DNA of 13,753 nt. Origin: Intestinibacillus sp050255995 (GTDB lineage Bacteria > Bacillota > Clostridia > Oscillospirales > Butyricicoccaceae). The notes under the pieces are model-generated. The model searched no databases and was not told the DNA's origin. It worked only from the letters and a program-made list of their open reading frames with translations. Positions 1 through 5,868 of this stretch are shown piece after piece (the stretch's first letter is position 1; each line of letters begins with the position of its first letter). The stretch is taken from positions 1 through 13,753 of the forward strand of contig JBFWIM010000043.1 of the NCBI GenBank assembly GCA_050255995.1. The letters run 5' to 3'. The translations under genes were made by a program, and so were the position numbers.

Positions 1-126
1 TCCCTCCCCCGGATGTCCTTTTGCGCTGTAGGGGCCTAAAAAGCCCCCTCCCACCATCTTTCTACCCTCTCAATACCAGGAAAGCCGCGACCCTTACGGG
101 CCGCGGCTTTCTGTCTTTCAGCTTTT
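1..126. other. Gene-free left edge with a small hairpin
   Basis: No convincing gene lies here; the reading frames crossing it have no ribosome binding site and no recognisable product. A short hairpin with 5-bp GC arms (31-35 and 43-47) and an A-rich loop is present, but it lacks a clear T-tract on either strand. It could be the remnant or edge of a terminator for a gene left of the window. The only well-formed element is the 81-110 stem described separately. Confidence 0.4.
81..110 (-). terminator. Probable intrinsic terminator of the mrp/NifX-like operon
   Basis: A perfect 9-bp stem (AAAGCCGCG at 81-89, CGCGGCTTT at 102-110) closes a 12-nt loop that can itself pair CCC with GGG. It starts 17 bp beyond the stop codon of the NifX-like gene on the minus strand. 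On that strand the T-tract is only the three Ts in the stem arm, so termination may be modest. On the plus strand the stem is followed by a more pyrimidine-rich stretch, so it could also work bidirectionally for a gene to the left. Confidence 0.6.
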
Positions 127-576
127 TCAGACCTCGGGAATGCGCTTTTTGACAACCTCGGGCACGGGCATATCCGTGCCGCAGCCGCCGCACTTCGAGC
201 AGTCGTGCATGCAGCGCATGGGATCGTTTTCGTCCATTTCGACCTCGACCGACAGGATCGAGGGGTCGCCCTGCTTTTCACCCGCGAGGTATTTGGAGAT
301 CGCCTCGTCCGCCGGACCTTCGCAGCCGGGCACCAGCTCGATTTCGATCATCTCAAACGCCGAACGCGCCATCAGCCCCAGCTCGCCGCAGATCAGGGCG
401 TCTACCCTGCGCTCCGCCATAAGCGATACGACGGAAATCACGCCGTCCCCGCGCGCGGGGACGATCTCTTTTTCAAACTGCCTGCCGTCCTCTGAAACCG
501 TGACGACAGTAAACTCCTTCGCCTGACCGAGCTGGGCAAAAATACTGCCATTTTCGGTCGGTACTGCGATTTTCAT
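127..576 (-). CDS. NifX/NifB-type dinitrogenase iron-molybdenum cofactor family protein with C-terminal Cys cluster
   Basis: A 149-residue cytoplasmic protein. Residues 1-100 resemble the NifX/NafY/NifB C-terminal fold (PF02579): it opens MKIAVPTENG, followed by an alpha/beta segment ending in KYLAGE. That fold carries metal-sulfur cofactors in nitrogenase assembly, but stand-alone homologues are common in anaerobes that do not fix nitrogen, and nothing here points to nitrogenase. A C-terminal extension carries C122, H124, C126, C129 and C132 (CxHxCxxCxxC), a likely metal or Fe-S site. The ATG has a strong GGAGG site 9 nt upstream (586-590), which directly abuts the stop codon of the Mrp gene. 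The gap between the genes is only 14 bp, so the two are almost certainly co-transcribed. Family confidence is good; the cargo and partner are inferred. Confidence 0.85.
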   Translation of the reverse strand: MKIAVPTENGSIFAQLGQAKEFTVVTVSEDGRQFEKEIVPARGDGVISVVSLMAERRVDALICGELGLMARSAFEMIEIELVPGCEGPADEAISKYLAGEKQGDPSILSVEVEMDENDPMRCMHDCSKCGGCGTDMPVPEVVKKRIPEV

Positions 577-590
577 GGTGTTCCGCCTCC

Positions 591-1409
591 TTACTGCATC
601 CCAAGCAGCGCGTCCACCGCGCCGGAGAGCGCCTCGGGCAGCGCCGCCTGCTCAATCGCGCCCGCGTCCACCGCGGCGGCGAGCTGCGGGTCGATCGGCA
701 GCTTCGCCAGAACGGACAGGCCGTATTGCGCGGCAGCCTCGTCCACATGGCTCTCGCCAAAAACGGAGATGCGCTTGCCGCAGTCCGGGCACTCAAGATA
801 GCTGTAGTTTTCGATGACGCCCAGAATCGGCACGTTCATCATCTGCGCCATTTTGACCGCCTTGCCCACAATCATGCTGACCAGATCCTGCGGGGAGGTC
901 AGGATGATGATGCCGTCGAGCGGCAGGGACTGAAACACGGTCAGCGGCACGTCGCCCGTGCCGGGAGGCATATCGACGAACATATAGTCCACGTCCTGCC
1001 AGATGACGTCCTGCCAGAACTGCTGTACGGTCTGCGCGAGGATGGGGCCGCGGTAAATGACCGGATCGTCCTCGTTGTCCAGCAGCAGGTTGATGGATAC
1101 CACGTCCACGCCGCCCGGCGTGCGCATCGGGATGATGCCGTTTTCCGTTGCGTGCAGCTTGCCGCGCAGGCCGAACGCCTTTGGGATGGAGGGGCCGGTG
1201 ATGTCCGCGTCCAGAATGGCAGCATGCCGCTCCCGGCGGGTCAGGGCAACCGCAAGCATAGAGGTCGCGAGCGACTTGCCCACGCCGCCCTTGCCCGAGA
1301 CCACGCCAATGACGCGGCGAATGGTGGACAGCTCATGCGCGGGCTTCAGGAAGCTCTTGGGATCGCTGCAGCTCCCGGAACAGGATTCACAGTTATGGGA
1401 ACACCCCAT
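591..1409 (-). CDS. mrp: Mrp/NBP35-family P-loop ATPase, Fe-S cluster carrier
   Basis: A 272-residue MinD/Mrp-type ATPase of the ApbC/Nbp35 family, whose members carry and transfer Fe-S clusters in the cytoplasm. The deviant Walker A is GKGGVGKS (39-46), the ILDADITGPS segment is at 65-74, and the Walker B/switch II region is DMPPGTGD (146-153). The CPDC pair (C207, C210) matches the dimer-interface cluster ligands of the family. The N-terminus adds C3, C7, C10 and C14 with H5, resembling the extra N-terminal cluster of Nbp35-type proteins and missing from minimal Mrp proteins. The start is supported by AAGGAG at 1420-1425, 10 nt upstream. It is the first gene after its own promoter and is followed 14 bp later by the NifX-like gene, which carries a similar Cys motif. 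The family call is secure; the client protein is unknown. Confidence 0.93.
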   Translation of the reverse strand: MGCSHNCESCSGSCSDPKSFLKPAHELSTIRRVIGVVSGKGGVGKSLATSMLAVALTRRERHAAILDADITGPSIPKAFGLRGKLHATENGIIPMRTPGGVDVVSINLLLDNEDDPVIYRGPILAQTVQQFWQDVIWQDVDYMFVDMPPGTGDVPLTVFQSLPLDGIIILTSPQDLVSMIVGKAVKMAQMMNVPILGVIENYSYLECPDCGKRISVFGESHVDEAAAQYGLSVLAKLPIDPQLAAAVDAGAIEQAALPEALSGAVDALLGMQ

Positions 1410-1565
1410 GGTTAAACAACTCCTTACGGATCAAAAAATCAGTCTGTACGGGTAGTATGCCACAAGGGCATATATTCGTCTAAGGCATCCCCATCGCCTA
1501 TGGCTTGGGTCTGTCTAAGTCCTTATTATTATACCGCAAATACGGCAAAATAGCAAATGTGGCGT
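1410..1565 (-). promoter_or_regulatory. Promoter and roughly 110-nt leader of the mrp operon
   Basis: On the minus strand, TTGCTA (1551-1556) and a perfect TATAAT (1528-1533) are separated by 17 bp, so transcription should start near 1520. This leaves a leader of about 110 nt before the Mrp start. The leader holds a 6-bp hairpin, TATGCC/GGCATA with a 5-nt loop (1456-1472), and a CTTAGAC direct repeat (1478-1484 and 1513-1519). Six Ts lie further downstream but not next to the hairpin. I do not recognise a known riboswitch. The -35 box lies only 9 bp beyond the stop codon of the upstream gene. Confidence 0.75.
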
Positions 1566-2465
1566 TCACCTCTGGCGGAGCCGGTCCTTCAGCTCCTCCA
1601 GCGCCCTGCCGAACCTGCGGGAAACCGCGCCCGGGTAAGCGCGCACCAGCATCTTTGCCGCCAGGCGCAGTTTTCGCATGCGCTCCTCATAGGAGGCCGT
1701 GCTCGCGTCCAGCGCTTCCTGCAGGGCGCGCATACGCTCCGCAGCGGCAGCGGACAGCTTTTCCCTTGTGTCCTGCGCGGCTTCAGTCAGGCGCTCACGC
1801 GTGGTTTCGGCGGTCTCGGAAAGCCGCTCCCGCGTGCCGTCGGCCGCTTCGGCAAGCCGCTGCCGCGTTTCCTCCGCCAGCGCGGCAAGCTGCCGCCGCA
1901 ATTCGTCCGCCTGCGCGCGCAGGTGGGTCAGTTCGCCCAGGATGCGCGCCAGATCAAGCGCGGTGCGCACGGACAGCAGGGCGTCCGATACAAACAGTAC
2001 GGTGATTGCCGCTGCGGCTACCAGCGCGGCCGTGCCGGGCAGCCGCAGCACAAGCCGCTCGACCGGCGGATGGATCAGCCCGGTCAGAATCAGCGTCAGC
2101 GCGCCCCAGGTCAGCGAGGACTGCAGGCAGATACGCCCCCTCACCTGCATCCTGTGCCCGGTGTAATCCCAGTATTTTACCTTGAAAACAGCCTCCATTA
2201 CCGCGCCGACGACATATTCAAGCACAGTGGCGGCGGCCATACCCGCAAGGAACAGCAGCGCGGGCGGCTGATTCTGCAGCGGCAGCGCCACAAGGAGGAG
2301 CAGCACCGCGCCCGTACCGTAGAGCGGCACCACCGGCCCGTGCAAAAAGCCGCGGTTGATGAACCGCCGCTCCTGCAGGGACACGACCGTCGATTCAAAG
2401 CACCAGCCTAAAAAGCAGTAGATATAGAAAAACAGCAGCCATTGTACGGCTCCATAAGCATACAT
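1566..2465 (-). CDS. PF06541-type (CmpB-like, putative ABC-transporter type IV) membrane protein with hendecad coiled-coil tail
   Basis: A 299-residue protein in two parts. Residues 1-165 contain about four to five hydrophobic segments (near 7-27, 45-62, 68-92, 115-132 and 144-165). Conserved-looking stretches FLGWCFES (18-25), NRGFLHGPVVPLYG (37-50) and the YWDYTG region (98-103) match what I recall of PF06541, an integral membrane family of Firmicutes named as putative ABC permeases but without firm function. Residues 166-299 are a long charged helix. Within it, 198-252 is five consecutive 11-residue repeats of the form xxTRERLxEAA, as in EETRQRLAEAA and ETTRERLTEAA. This predicts an extended cytoplasmic coiled coil or amphipathic helix. 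AAGGAG (2477-2482) precedes the ATG by 11 nt. The gene follows the alcohol dehydrogenase by 40 bp with no terminator or promoter between, so it is probably co-transcribed with it. Confidence 0.8.
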   Translation of the reverse strand: MYAYGAVQWLLFFYIYCFLGWCFESTVVSLQERRFINRGFLHGPVVPLYGTGAVLLLLVALPLQNQPPALLFLAGMAAATVLEYVVGAVMEAVFKVKYWDYTGHRMQVRGRICLQSSLTWGALTLILTGLIHPPVERLVLRLPGTAALVAAAAITVLFVSDALLSVRTALDLARILGELTHLRAQADELRRQLAALAEETRQRLAEAADGTRERLSETAETTRERLTEAAQDTREKLSAAAAERMRALQEALDASTASYEERMRKLRLAAKMLVRAYPGAVSRRFGRALEELKDRLRQR

Positions 2466-2505
2466 CGGCGTTTTTTCTCCTTATTTCCCGGGAACAGAAC
2501 GGCGG

Positions 2506-3693
2506 TTACACCGGCTGCTCAGCAATTTTATAAATTTCCAGGATCCTTTCCCGGTCCATCTCGCCATAGCAGGAGGGCGCGGATTTTGTGCCGTTCGCCG
2601 TAGTCAGGTTCACAATCGTCTCGTAATGCTCCGGGTGAACGCCCAGCTCGGAAAGCGTCGTCGGCATGCCGATCTCCTTAAAATACGCCTGCATCGCGCG
2701 GATGCCCTCGAGCGCGGTGCGCTCAGGATGGTCGAAATTCATCTCGCAGCCCCAGACGCGCGCGGCGAGTTGGGCGAACTTGCGCACATCCTGCCGGTAA
2801 ATTGCCTTCGCCCACGCCGGGAACAGCACGGACAGCCCCGCGCCGTGCGCCACATGGTCGTGCAGGCCGGAAATATCGTGCTCGAGCTTGTGCACGGTGA
2901 AGGCCGTTTTGCGGCCGCAGCCGGTCAGCCCGTTGTGGGACAGGGAGGAAGCCCACATCAGCGTGGCGCGCGCCTCATAGTCACAGGGATTCGCAATGGC
3001 GGCGCGGCCTGCGTCGCGCACGGCGATGAGCAGCCCCTCTGCCAGCCGGTCGGTCAGGTCGGCGTCGGCATCCGGCGTAAAGTAGCGCTCCAGCGTGTGC
3101 ATCATAGTGTCCACAATGCCGCAGCCGGTCTGGAACGGGGAAACGGTATAGGTGTTCTCCGGGTTGAGGAAGGAAATGAGCGGACGGTTCAGCTCGGTGG
3201 TGATGCCGCGTTTGAGGTGCGTCTCCTCATTCGACAGCACGCAGGAGTTGCTCATCTCGCTGCCCGCAGCCGACAGGGTCAGCACCGTGCCAAAGGGCGT
3301 GGTCTTCTGCGGCGTTTCGCCGTTTTGAATGTATTCCCAGGGGTTGCGGTTCTCCGCATAGCCGTGCGCGATGGCCTTGGTCGAATCGATGACCGAACCG
3401 CCGCCCACCGCGAGCAGGAAATCGACCTCCTCCTTTTTGCACAGCGCGATGCCCTCGAGCACGAGCGACAGCTTGGGGTTGGGCGCGACGCCGCCGAGCT
3501 CGACAAAGCTCAGCCCTGCCGCTGTAAGGCTCGCCTGGACTTTATCCAGCAGGCCGCTCTTCCGCACCGAGCCGCCGCCGAAGTGCAGCAGCACGCGCGT
3601 CGCGCCGAGCGCCCGCAGCTCCGCGCCGATGGCGCCCTCGATCTCCCTGCCGAAAATGACCTTTGTCGGTGTGTTGTACATGAAATTCAGCAT
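2506..3693 (-). CDS. Iron-containing (group III) alcohol dehydrogenase, butanol-dehydrogenase-like
   Basis: A 395-residue cytoplasmic NAD(P)H-dependent dehydrogenase of the Fe-ADH/YqhD/BDH family, which reduces aldehydes to alcohols and reoxidises fermentation cofactors. Nucleotide-binding glycine motifs are FGGGS (38-42) and VGGGSVIDSTKA (96-107). Metal ligands by family pattern are D195 and H199 in GIVDTMMHTLE, H268 in HKLEH, and H283 in AHGAG. The segment HDISGLHDHVAHG appears one residue longer than in relatives I recall, with an extra histidine. I start at the ATG at 3693 (MLNFMYNTPT) because GGAGG at 3700-3704 lies 6 nt upstream. The frame is open to an ATG at 3723, but that one has no ribosome binding site and would add ten atypical basic residues. 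A near-perfect sigma-A promoter lies upstream. Family call is secure; substrate (butanal, acetaldehyde or other) is unknown. Confidence 0.93.
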   Translation of the reverse strand: MLNFMYNTPTKVIFGREIEGAIGAELRALGATRVLLHFGGGSVRKSGLLDKVQASLTAAGLSFVELGGVAPNPKLSLVLEGIALCKKEEVDFLLAVGGGSVIDSTKAIAHGYAENRNPWEYIQNGETPQKTTPFGTVLTLSAAGSEMSNSCVLSNEETHLKRGITTELNRPLISFLNPENTYTVSPFQTGCGIVDTMMHTLERYFTPDADADLTDRLAEGLLIAVRDAGRAAIANPCDYEARATLMWASSLSHNGLTGCGRKTAFTVHKLEHDISGLHDHVAHGAGLSVLFPAWAKAIYRQDVRKFAQLAARVWGCEMNFDHPERTALEGIRAMQAYFKEIGMPTTLSELGVHPEHYETIVNLTTANGTKSAPSCYGEMDRERILEIYKIAEQPV

Positions 3694-3699
3694 ATTGAA

Positions 3700-3704
3700 C
3701 CTCC
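3700..3704 (-). promoter_or_regulatory. Ribosome binding site fixing the alcohol dehydrogenase start
   Basis: GGAGG on the minus strand, 6 nt before the ATG at 3693. The alternative in-frame ATG at 3723 has no Shine-Dalgarno sequence ahead of it, so the downstream start is chosen. Confidence 0.85.
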
Positions 3705-3743
3705 GTTTTGAACGAAATGACATCTGTATTTGTTTCCTTTTTT

Positions 3744-3771
3744 ATTATACCCCTTCGTGCCGGGTTGTCAA
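3744..3771 (-). promoter_or_regulatory. Consensus sigma-A promoter of the alcohol dehydrogenase gene
   Basis: On the minus strand a perfect TTGACA (3766-3771) and a perfect TATAAT (3744-3749) are separated by 16 bp. The predicted leader is about 40-45 nt. The match suggests high basal transcription unless a repressor acts. The -35 box lies 12 bp from the -35 box of the divergent ABC promoter. Confidence 0.88.
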
Positions 3772-3783
3772 TCGAGCGGGCGC

Positions 3784-3812
3784 TTGCCAAAACGTTTTTA
3801 AAAGGGTACAAT
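3784..3812 (+). promoter_or_regulatory. Sigma-A promoter of the ABC exporter gene
   Basis: TTGCCA (3784-3789), a 17-bp spacer and TACAAT (3807-3812), each hexamer one base from consensus. The spacer contains the 10-bp palindrome AAAACGTTTT (3789-3798, overlapping the last -35 base), a possible operator. The predicted leader is about 37 nt before the TTG start codon. Confidence 0.8.
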
Positions 3813-3840
3813 AAAAACTGTTTAAAAATCATCTTAACTG

Positions 3841-3847
3841 AAGGAGG
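3841..3847 (+). promoter_or_regulatory. Ribosome binding site supporting a TTG start for the ABC exporter
   Basis: AAGGAGG, a full-length Shine-Dalgarno sequence, ends 8 nt before TTG at 3856. No ATG in this frame lies at suitable distance; the next in-frame methionine is at residue 43, inside the first membrane segment. The TTG is therefore the start. Confidence 0.88.
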
Positions 3848-3855
3848 GTAATATT

Positions 3856-5610
3856 TTGCAGCATCCATCCACCTGGAGCCTGGTTCGGCGGTTCGCGCCT
3901 TACTTTAAAAGGTACCGCCGCACGCTTGTACTCGACCTGTTCTGCGCCAGCCTGACCTCGCTCTGCGACATCGTGCTGCCGATGTTGGTGCGCTACCTTG
4001 CGCAGCTCGGCATGGGCGATCTCGCCGCGCTGACCGTTCCGGTGATTGTGAAGGTCGCCGGACTTTATCTTGTCCTGCGCGTCATCGACGTGGCGGCGGC
4101 CTACTTCATGGCAAACGTCGGGCACGTCATGGGCGCGAAGATCGAAACCGACATGCGCTCGGCGCTGTTTTCCCATCTCCAGCGGCTGTCCTTTTCCTAT
4201 TTCAGCAGCATGAAGACCGGCCAGCTCATGGCGCGCATCACGTCCGACCTGTTCGACGTGACTGAGTTTGCGCACCACTGCCCAGAGGAATTCTACATCG
4301 CGGGGCTGAAAATTGTCGCGTCCTTTCTCATCCTGAGCACGATCAACCTGCCGCTGACCATTATTATCTTCGCCATCGTGCCGTTTATGGCGTTTGCAGC
4401 GGGCACGCTCAACCGCGCCATGCGCCGTACCTTCCGTAAAAACCGTCAGCAGGTGGGCGAGGTCAACGCGCAGGTCGAGGATTCGCTGCTCGGCATCCGC
4501 GTGGTGCAATCCTTCACGGGCGAAGAGCGCGAAATCGCCAAGTTTGAGGAGGGCAACCGCGAATGGCTCTCTATTAAAAAGGAAAACTACCACTGGATGG
4601 GCGCTTTCACCGCCACCACCCGCGCCTTTGACGGCCTGATGTACCTGACGGTCATCCTCGCGGGCGGCTTCTTCATGATGCGCGGCGCGATCGACCCGGC
4701 CGACCTGATGGCTTTCCTGCTCTATGTGACCACCCTGCTCGCCACCATCCGCCGCATCGTCGAGTTTGCCGAGCAGTTCCAGCGCGGCATGACCGGCATC
4801 GAGCGCTTTTTTGAAGTCATGGACGCGCCGCCGGAGATCCGCGACGCGCCCGGCGCGGCTGCGCTGCCGCAGGCAAAAGGCAATATTGCCTTTGAACACG
4901 TCTCCTTCGCCTATGCGGACGACCCGGGCACGCCCGTGCTGACCGATGTGAACCTGACCATCCGTGCGGGAGAGAATGTCGCGCTGGTCGGCCCCTCGGG
5001 TGGCGGAAAGACCACCATGTGCAACCTCATCCCGCGCTTTTACGATGTGACCGCCGGACGCGTGACCGTGGATGGCCGCGACGTGCGTACGCTGACGCTC
5101 GAGTCCCTGCGCCGCCAGGTCGGCGTGGTGCAGCAGGACGTATACCTGTTCGCGGGCACGATTTTTGAAAACGTCGCCTACGGCAAGCCCGATGCGACGC
5201 GCGAAGAGGTCGAGCAGGCCGCGCGGCTTGCGGGCGCGCACGACTTTATCATGGATACGCCGCACGGCTACGACACTTATGTCGGTGAGCGCGGCGTACG
5301 CCTGTCCGGCGGGCAGAAGCAGCGCATCTCCATCGCACGCGTGTTCCTCAAGAACCCGCCGATTCTGCTGCTCGACGAAGCGACCTCCGCGCTCGACAAC
5401 GAGAGCGAACGGCTGGTGCAGCAGTCGCTCGAGCGGCTGTCGCAGGGCCGCACGACGCTGACCATCGCGCACCGGCTGTCCACCATCCGGAATGCCGACC
5501 GTATCGTCGTCCTTGCGGATGACGGCATTGCGGAGGAGGGCACGCACAGCGAGTTGCTCGCGCACGGCGGCCTGTACGCCCAGCTCTGCCGCCTGGCCGA
5601 GCAAACCTGA
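3856..5610 (+). CDS. ABC exporter half-transporter (MsbA/LmrA-type, fused TMD-NBD)
   Basis: A 584-residue fused exporter of the type seen in multidrug and lipid ABC pumps; it should dimerise in the cytoplasmic membrane and hydrolyse ATP. Residues 1-310 are the transmembrane domain with six segments (near 22-45, 60-85, 145-163, 166-185, 258-276 and 280-300). Residues 340-584 are the nucleotide-binding domain: A-loop Y353, Walker A GPSGGGKT (379-386), Q-loop Q426-Q427, signature LSGGQ (483-487), Walker B ILLLDE (503-508), D-loop SALD (511-514) and H-loop H539. All catalytic residues are present. It stands alone between its own promoter and a terminator, with no second half-transporter beside it, so a homodimer is the simplest assumption. 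It is divergent from the alcohol dehydrogenase and just upstream of an RND efflux operon. Substrate is unknown. Confidence 0.95.
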   Translation: MQHPSTWSLVRRFAPYFKRYRRTLVLDLFCASLTSLCDIVLPMLVRYLAQLGMGDLAALTVPVIVKVAGLYLVLRVIDVAAAYFMANVGHVMGAKIETDMRSALFSHLQRLSFSYFSSMKTGQLMARITSDLFDVTEFAHHCPEEFYIAGLKIVASFLILSTINLPLTIIIFAIVPFMAFAAGTLNRAMRRTFRKNRQQVGEVNAQVEDSLLGIRVVQSFTGEEREIAKFEEGNREWLSIKKENYHWMGAFTATTRAFDGLMYLTVILAGGFFMMRGAIDPADLMAFLLYVTTLLATIRRIVEFAEQFQRGMTGIERFFEVMDAPPEIRDAPGAAALPQAKGNIAFEHVSFAYADDPGTPVLTDVNLTIRAGENVALVGPSGGGKTTMCNLIPRFYDVTAGRVTVDGRDVRTLTLESLRRQVGVVQQDVYLFAGTIFENVAYGKPDATREEVEQAARLAGAHDFIMDTPHGYDTYVGERGVRLSGGQKQRISIARVFLKNPPILLLDEATSALDNESERLVQQSLERLSQGRTTLTIAHRLSTIRNADRIVVLADDGIAEEGTHSELLAHGGLYAQLCRLAEQT

Positions 5611-5617
5611 ATCCATC

Positions 5618-5648
5618 AAAAGCCATCCCGGTTTGGGATGGCTTTTTT
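5618..5648 (+). terminator. Intrinsic terminator of the ABC exporter gene
   Basis: A perfect 12-bp stem (5618-5629 and 5635-5646; GC-rich core GCCATCCC/GGGATGGC) closes a 5-nt loop and runs into six Ts (5643-5648). It begins 8 nt after the stop codon and separates the ABC gene from the efflux operon. Confidence 0.95.
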
Positions 5649-5754
5649 GTGCGTGCTGAGCCTTCCAAAGCACAGCCGCGAAGCTGCGCCAAACGGACAG
5701 AGTAAGCTGCCTATAACTTTCTGCCTGCAATACGAAAAATTTACTCTGCCTTGC

Positions 5755-5783
5755 TTGACGCTTCGGCGGGGCAAGCGTATAAT
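5755..5783 (+). promoter_or_regulatory. Promoter of the TolC-like/MFP/RND/TetR operon
   Basis: TTGACG (5755-5760), a 17-bp spacer and a perfect TATAAT (5778-5783). The predicted start is near 5790, immediately before or within the left edge of the palindrome at 5794-5813. An 8-bp inverted repeat, CAGAGTAA/TTACTCTG (5698-5705 and 5741-5748), lies just upstream of the -35 box. Nothing else of note is visible between the ABC terminator and this promoter. Confidence 0.9.
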
Positions 5784-5793
5784 ATTTATGCCA

Positions 5794-5813
5794 CCGACCG
5801 ACCGGTCGGTCGG
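5794..5813 (+). promoter_or_regulatory. 20-bp perfect palindrome, probable TetR-family operator
   Basis: CCGACCGACC is followed directly by its exact reverse complement, with no central spacer. The centre lies about 20 bp past the -10 box, so a bound dimer would block initiation or early elongation. The core ACCGACCGGTCGGT is the kind of site I associate with TetR-family repressors, and a TetR gene ends this operon, so autoregulation is the simplest reading. Each arm is itself a CCGA tandem repeat, which gives overlapping possible registers. The palindrome and its position are seen; the bound protein is inferred. Confidence 0.82.
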
Positions 5814-5868
5814 AAGGATGATAGACAGGAACTAAAAACAGATTTACAGGGATAGGGAGGACCCACAG

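Noticed and set aside
31..47. Terminator at the left edge
   Set aside because: The stem is only 5 bp and there is no T-tract immediately after it on either strand.
1478..1519. Known riboswitch (fluoride-like GGCGATGG segment) in the mrp leader
   Set aside because: The local GGCGATGG resembles part of the fluoride motif, but the matching 3' pairing segment is not present and the downstream genes do not fit.
3038..3062. Second copy of the TetR-type operator (GCCGGTCGGTCAGG) inside the alcohol dehydrogenase gene
   Set aside because: Only one arm matches; the other side is not its complement and the site is inside coding sequence.
2626..3711. A 361-codon plus-strand open frame across the alcohol dehydrogenase
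   Set aside because: Antisense shadow of a clear Fe-ADH gene; no domain, His/Arg-rich composition.
3694..3723. Longer alcohol dehydrogenase starting at 3723
   Set aside because: No Shine-Dalgarno sequence before that ATG, and the good GGAGG at 3700-3704 would be inside the coding region.
3784..3802. Catabolite-repression (cre-like) site in the ABC promoter
   Set aside because: The central AAACGTTT recalls a cre core, but the flanking TG and CA bases required by the consensus are missing.
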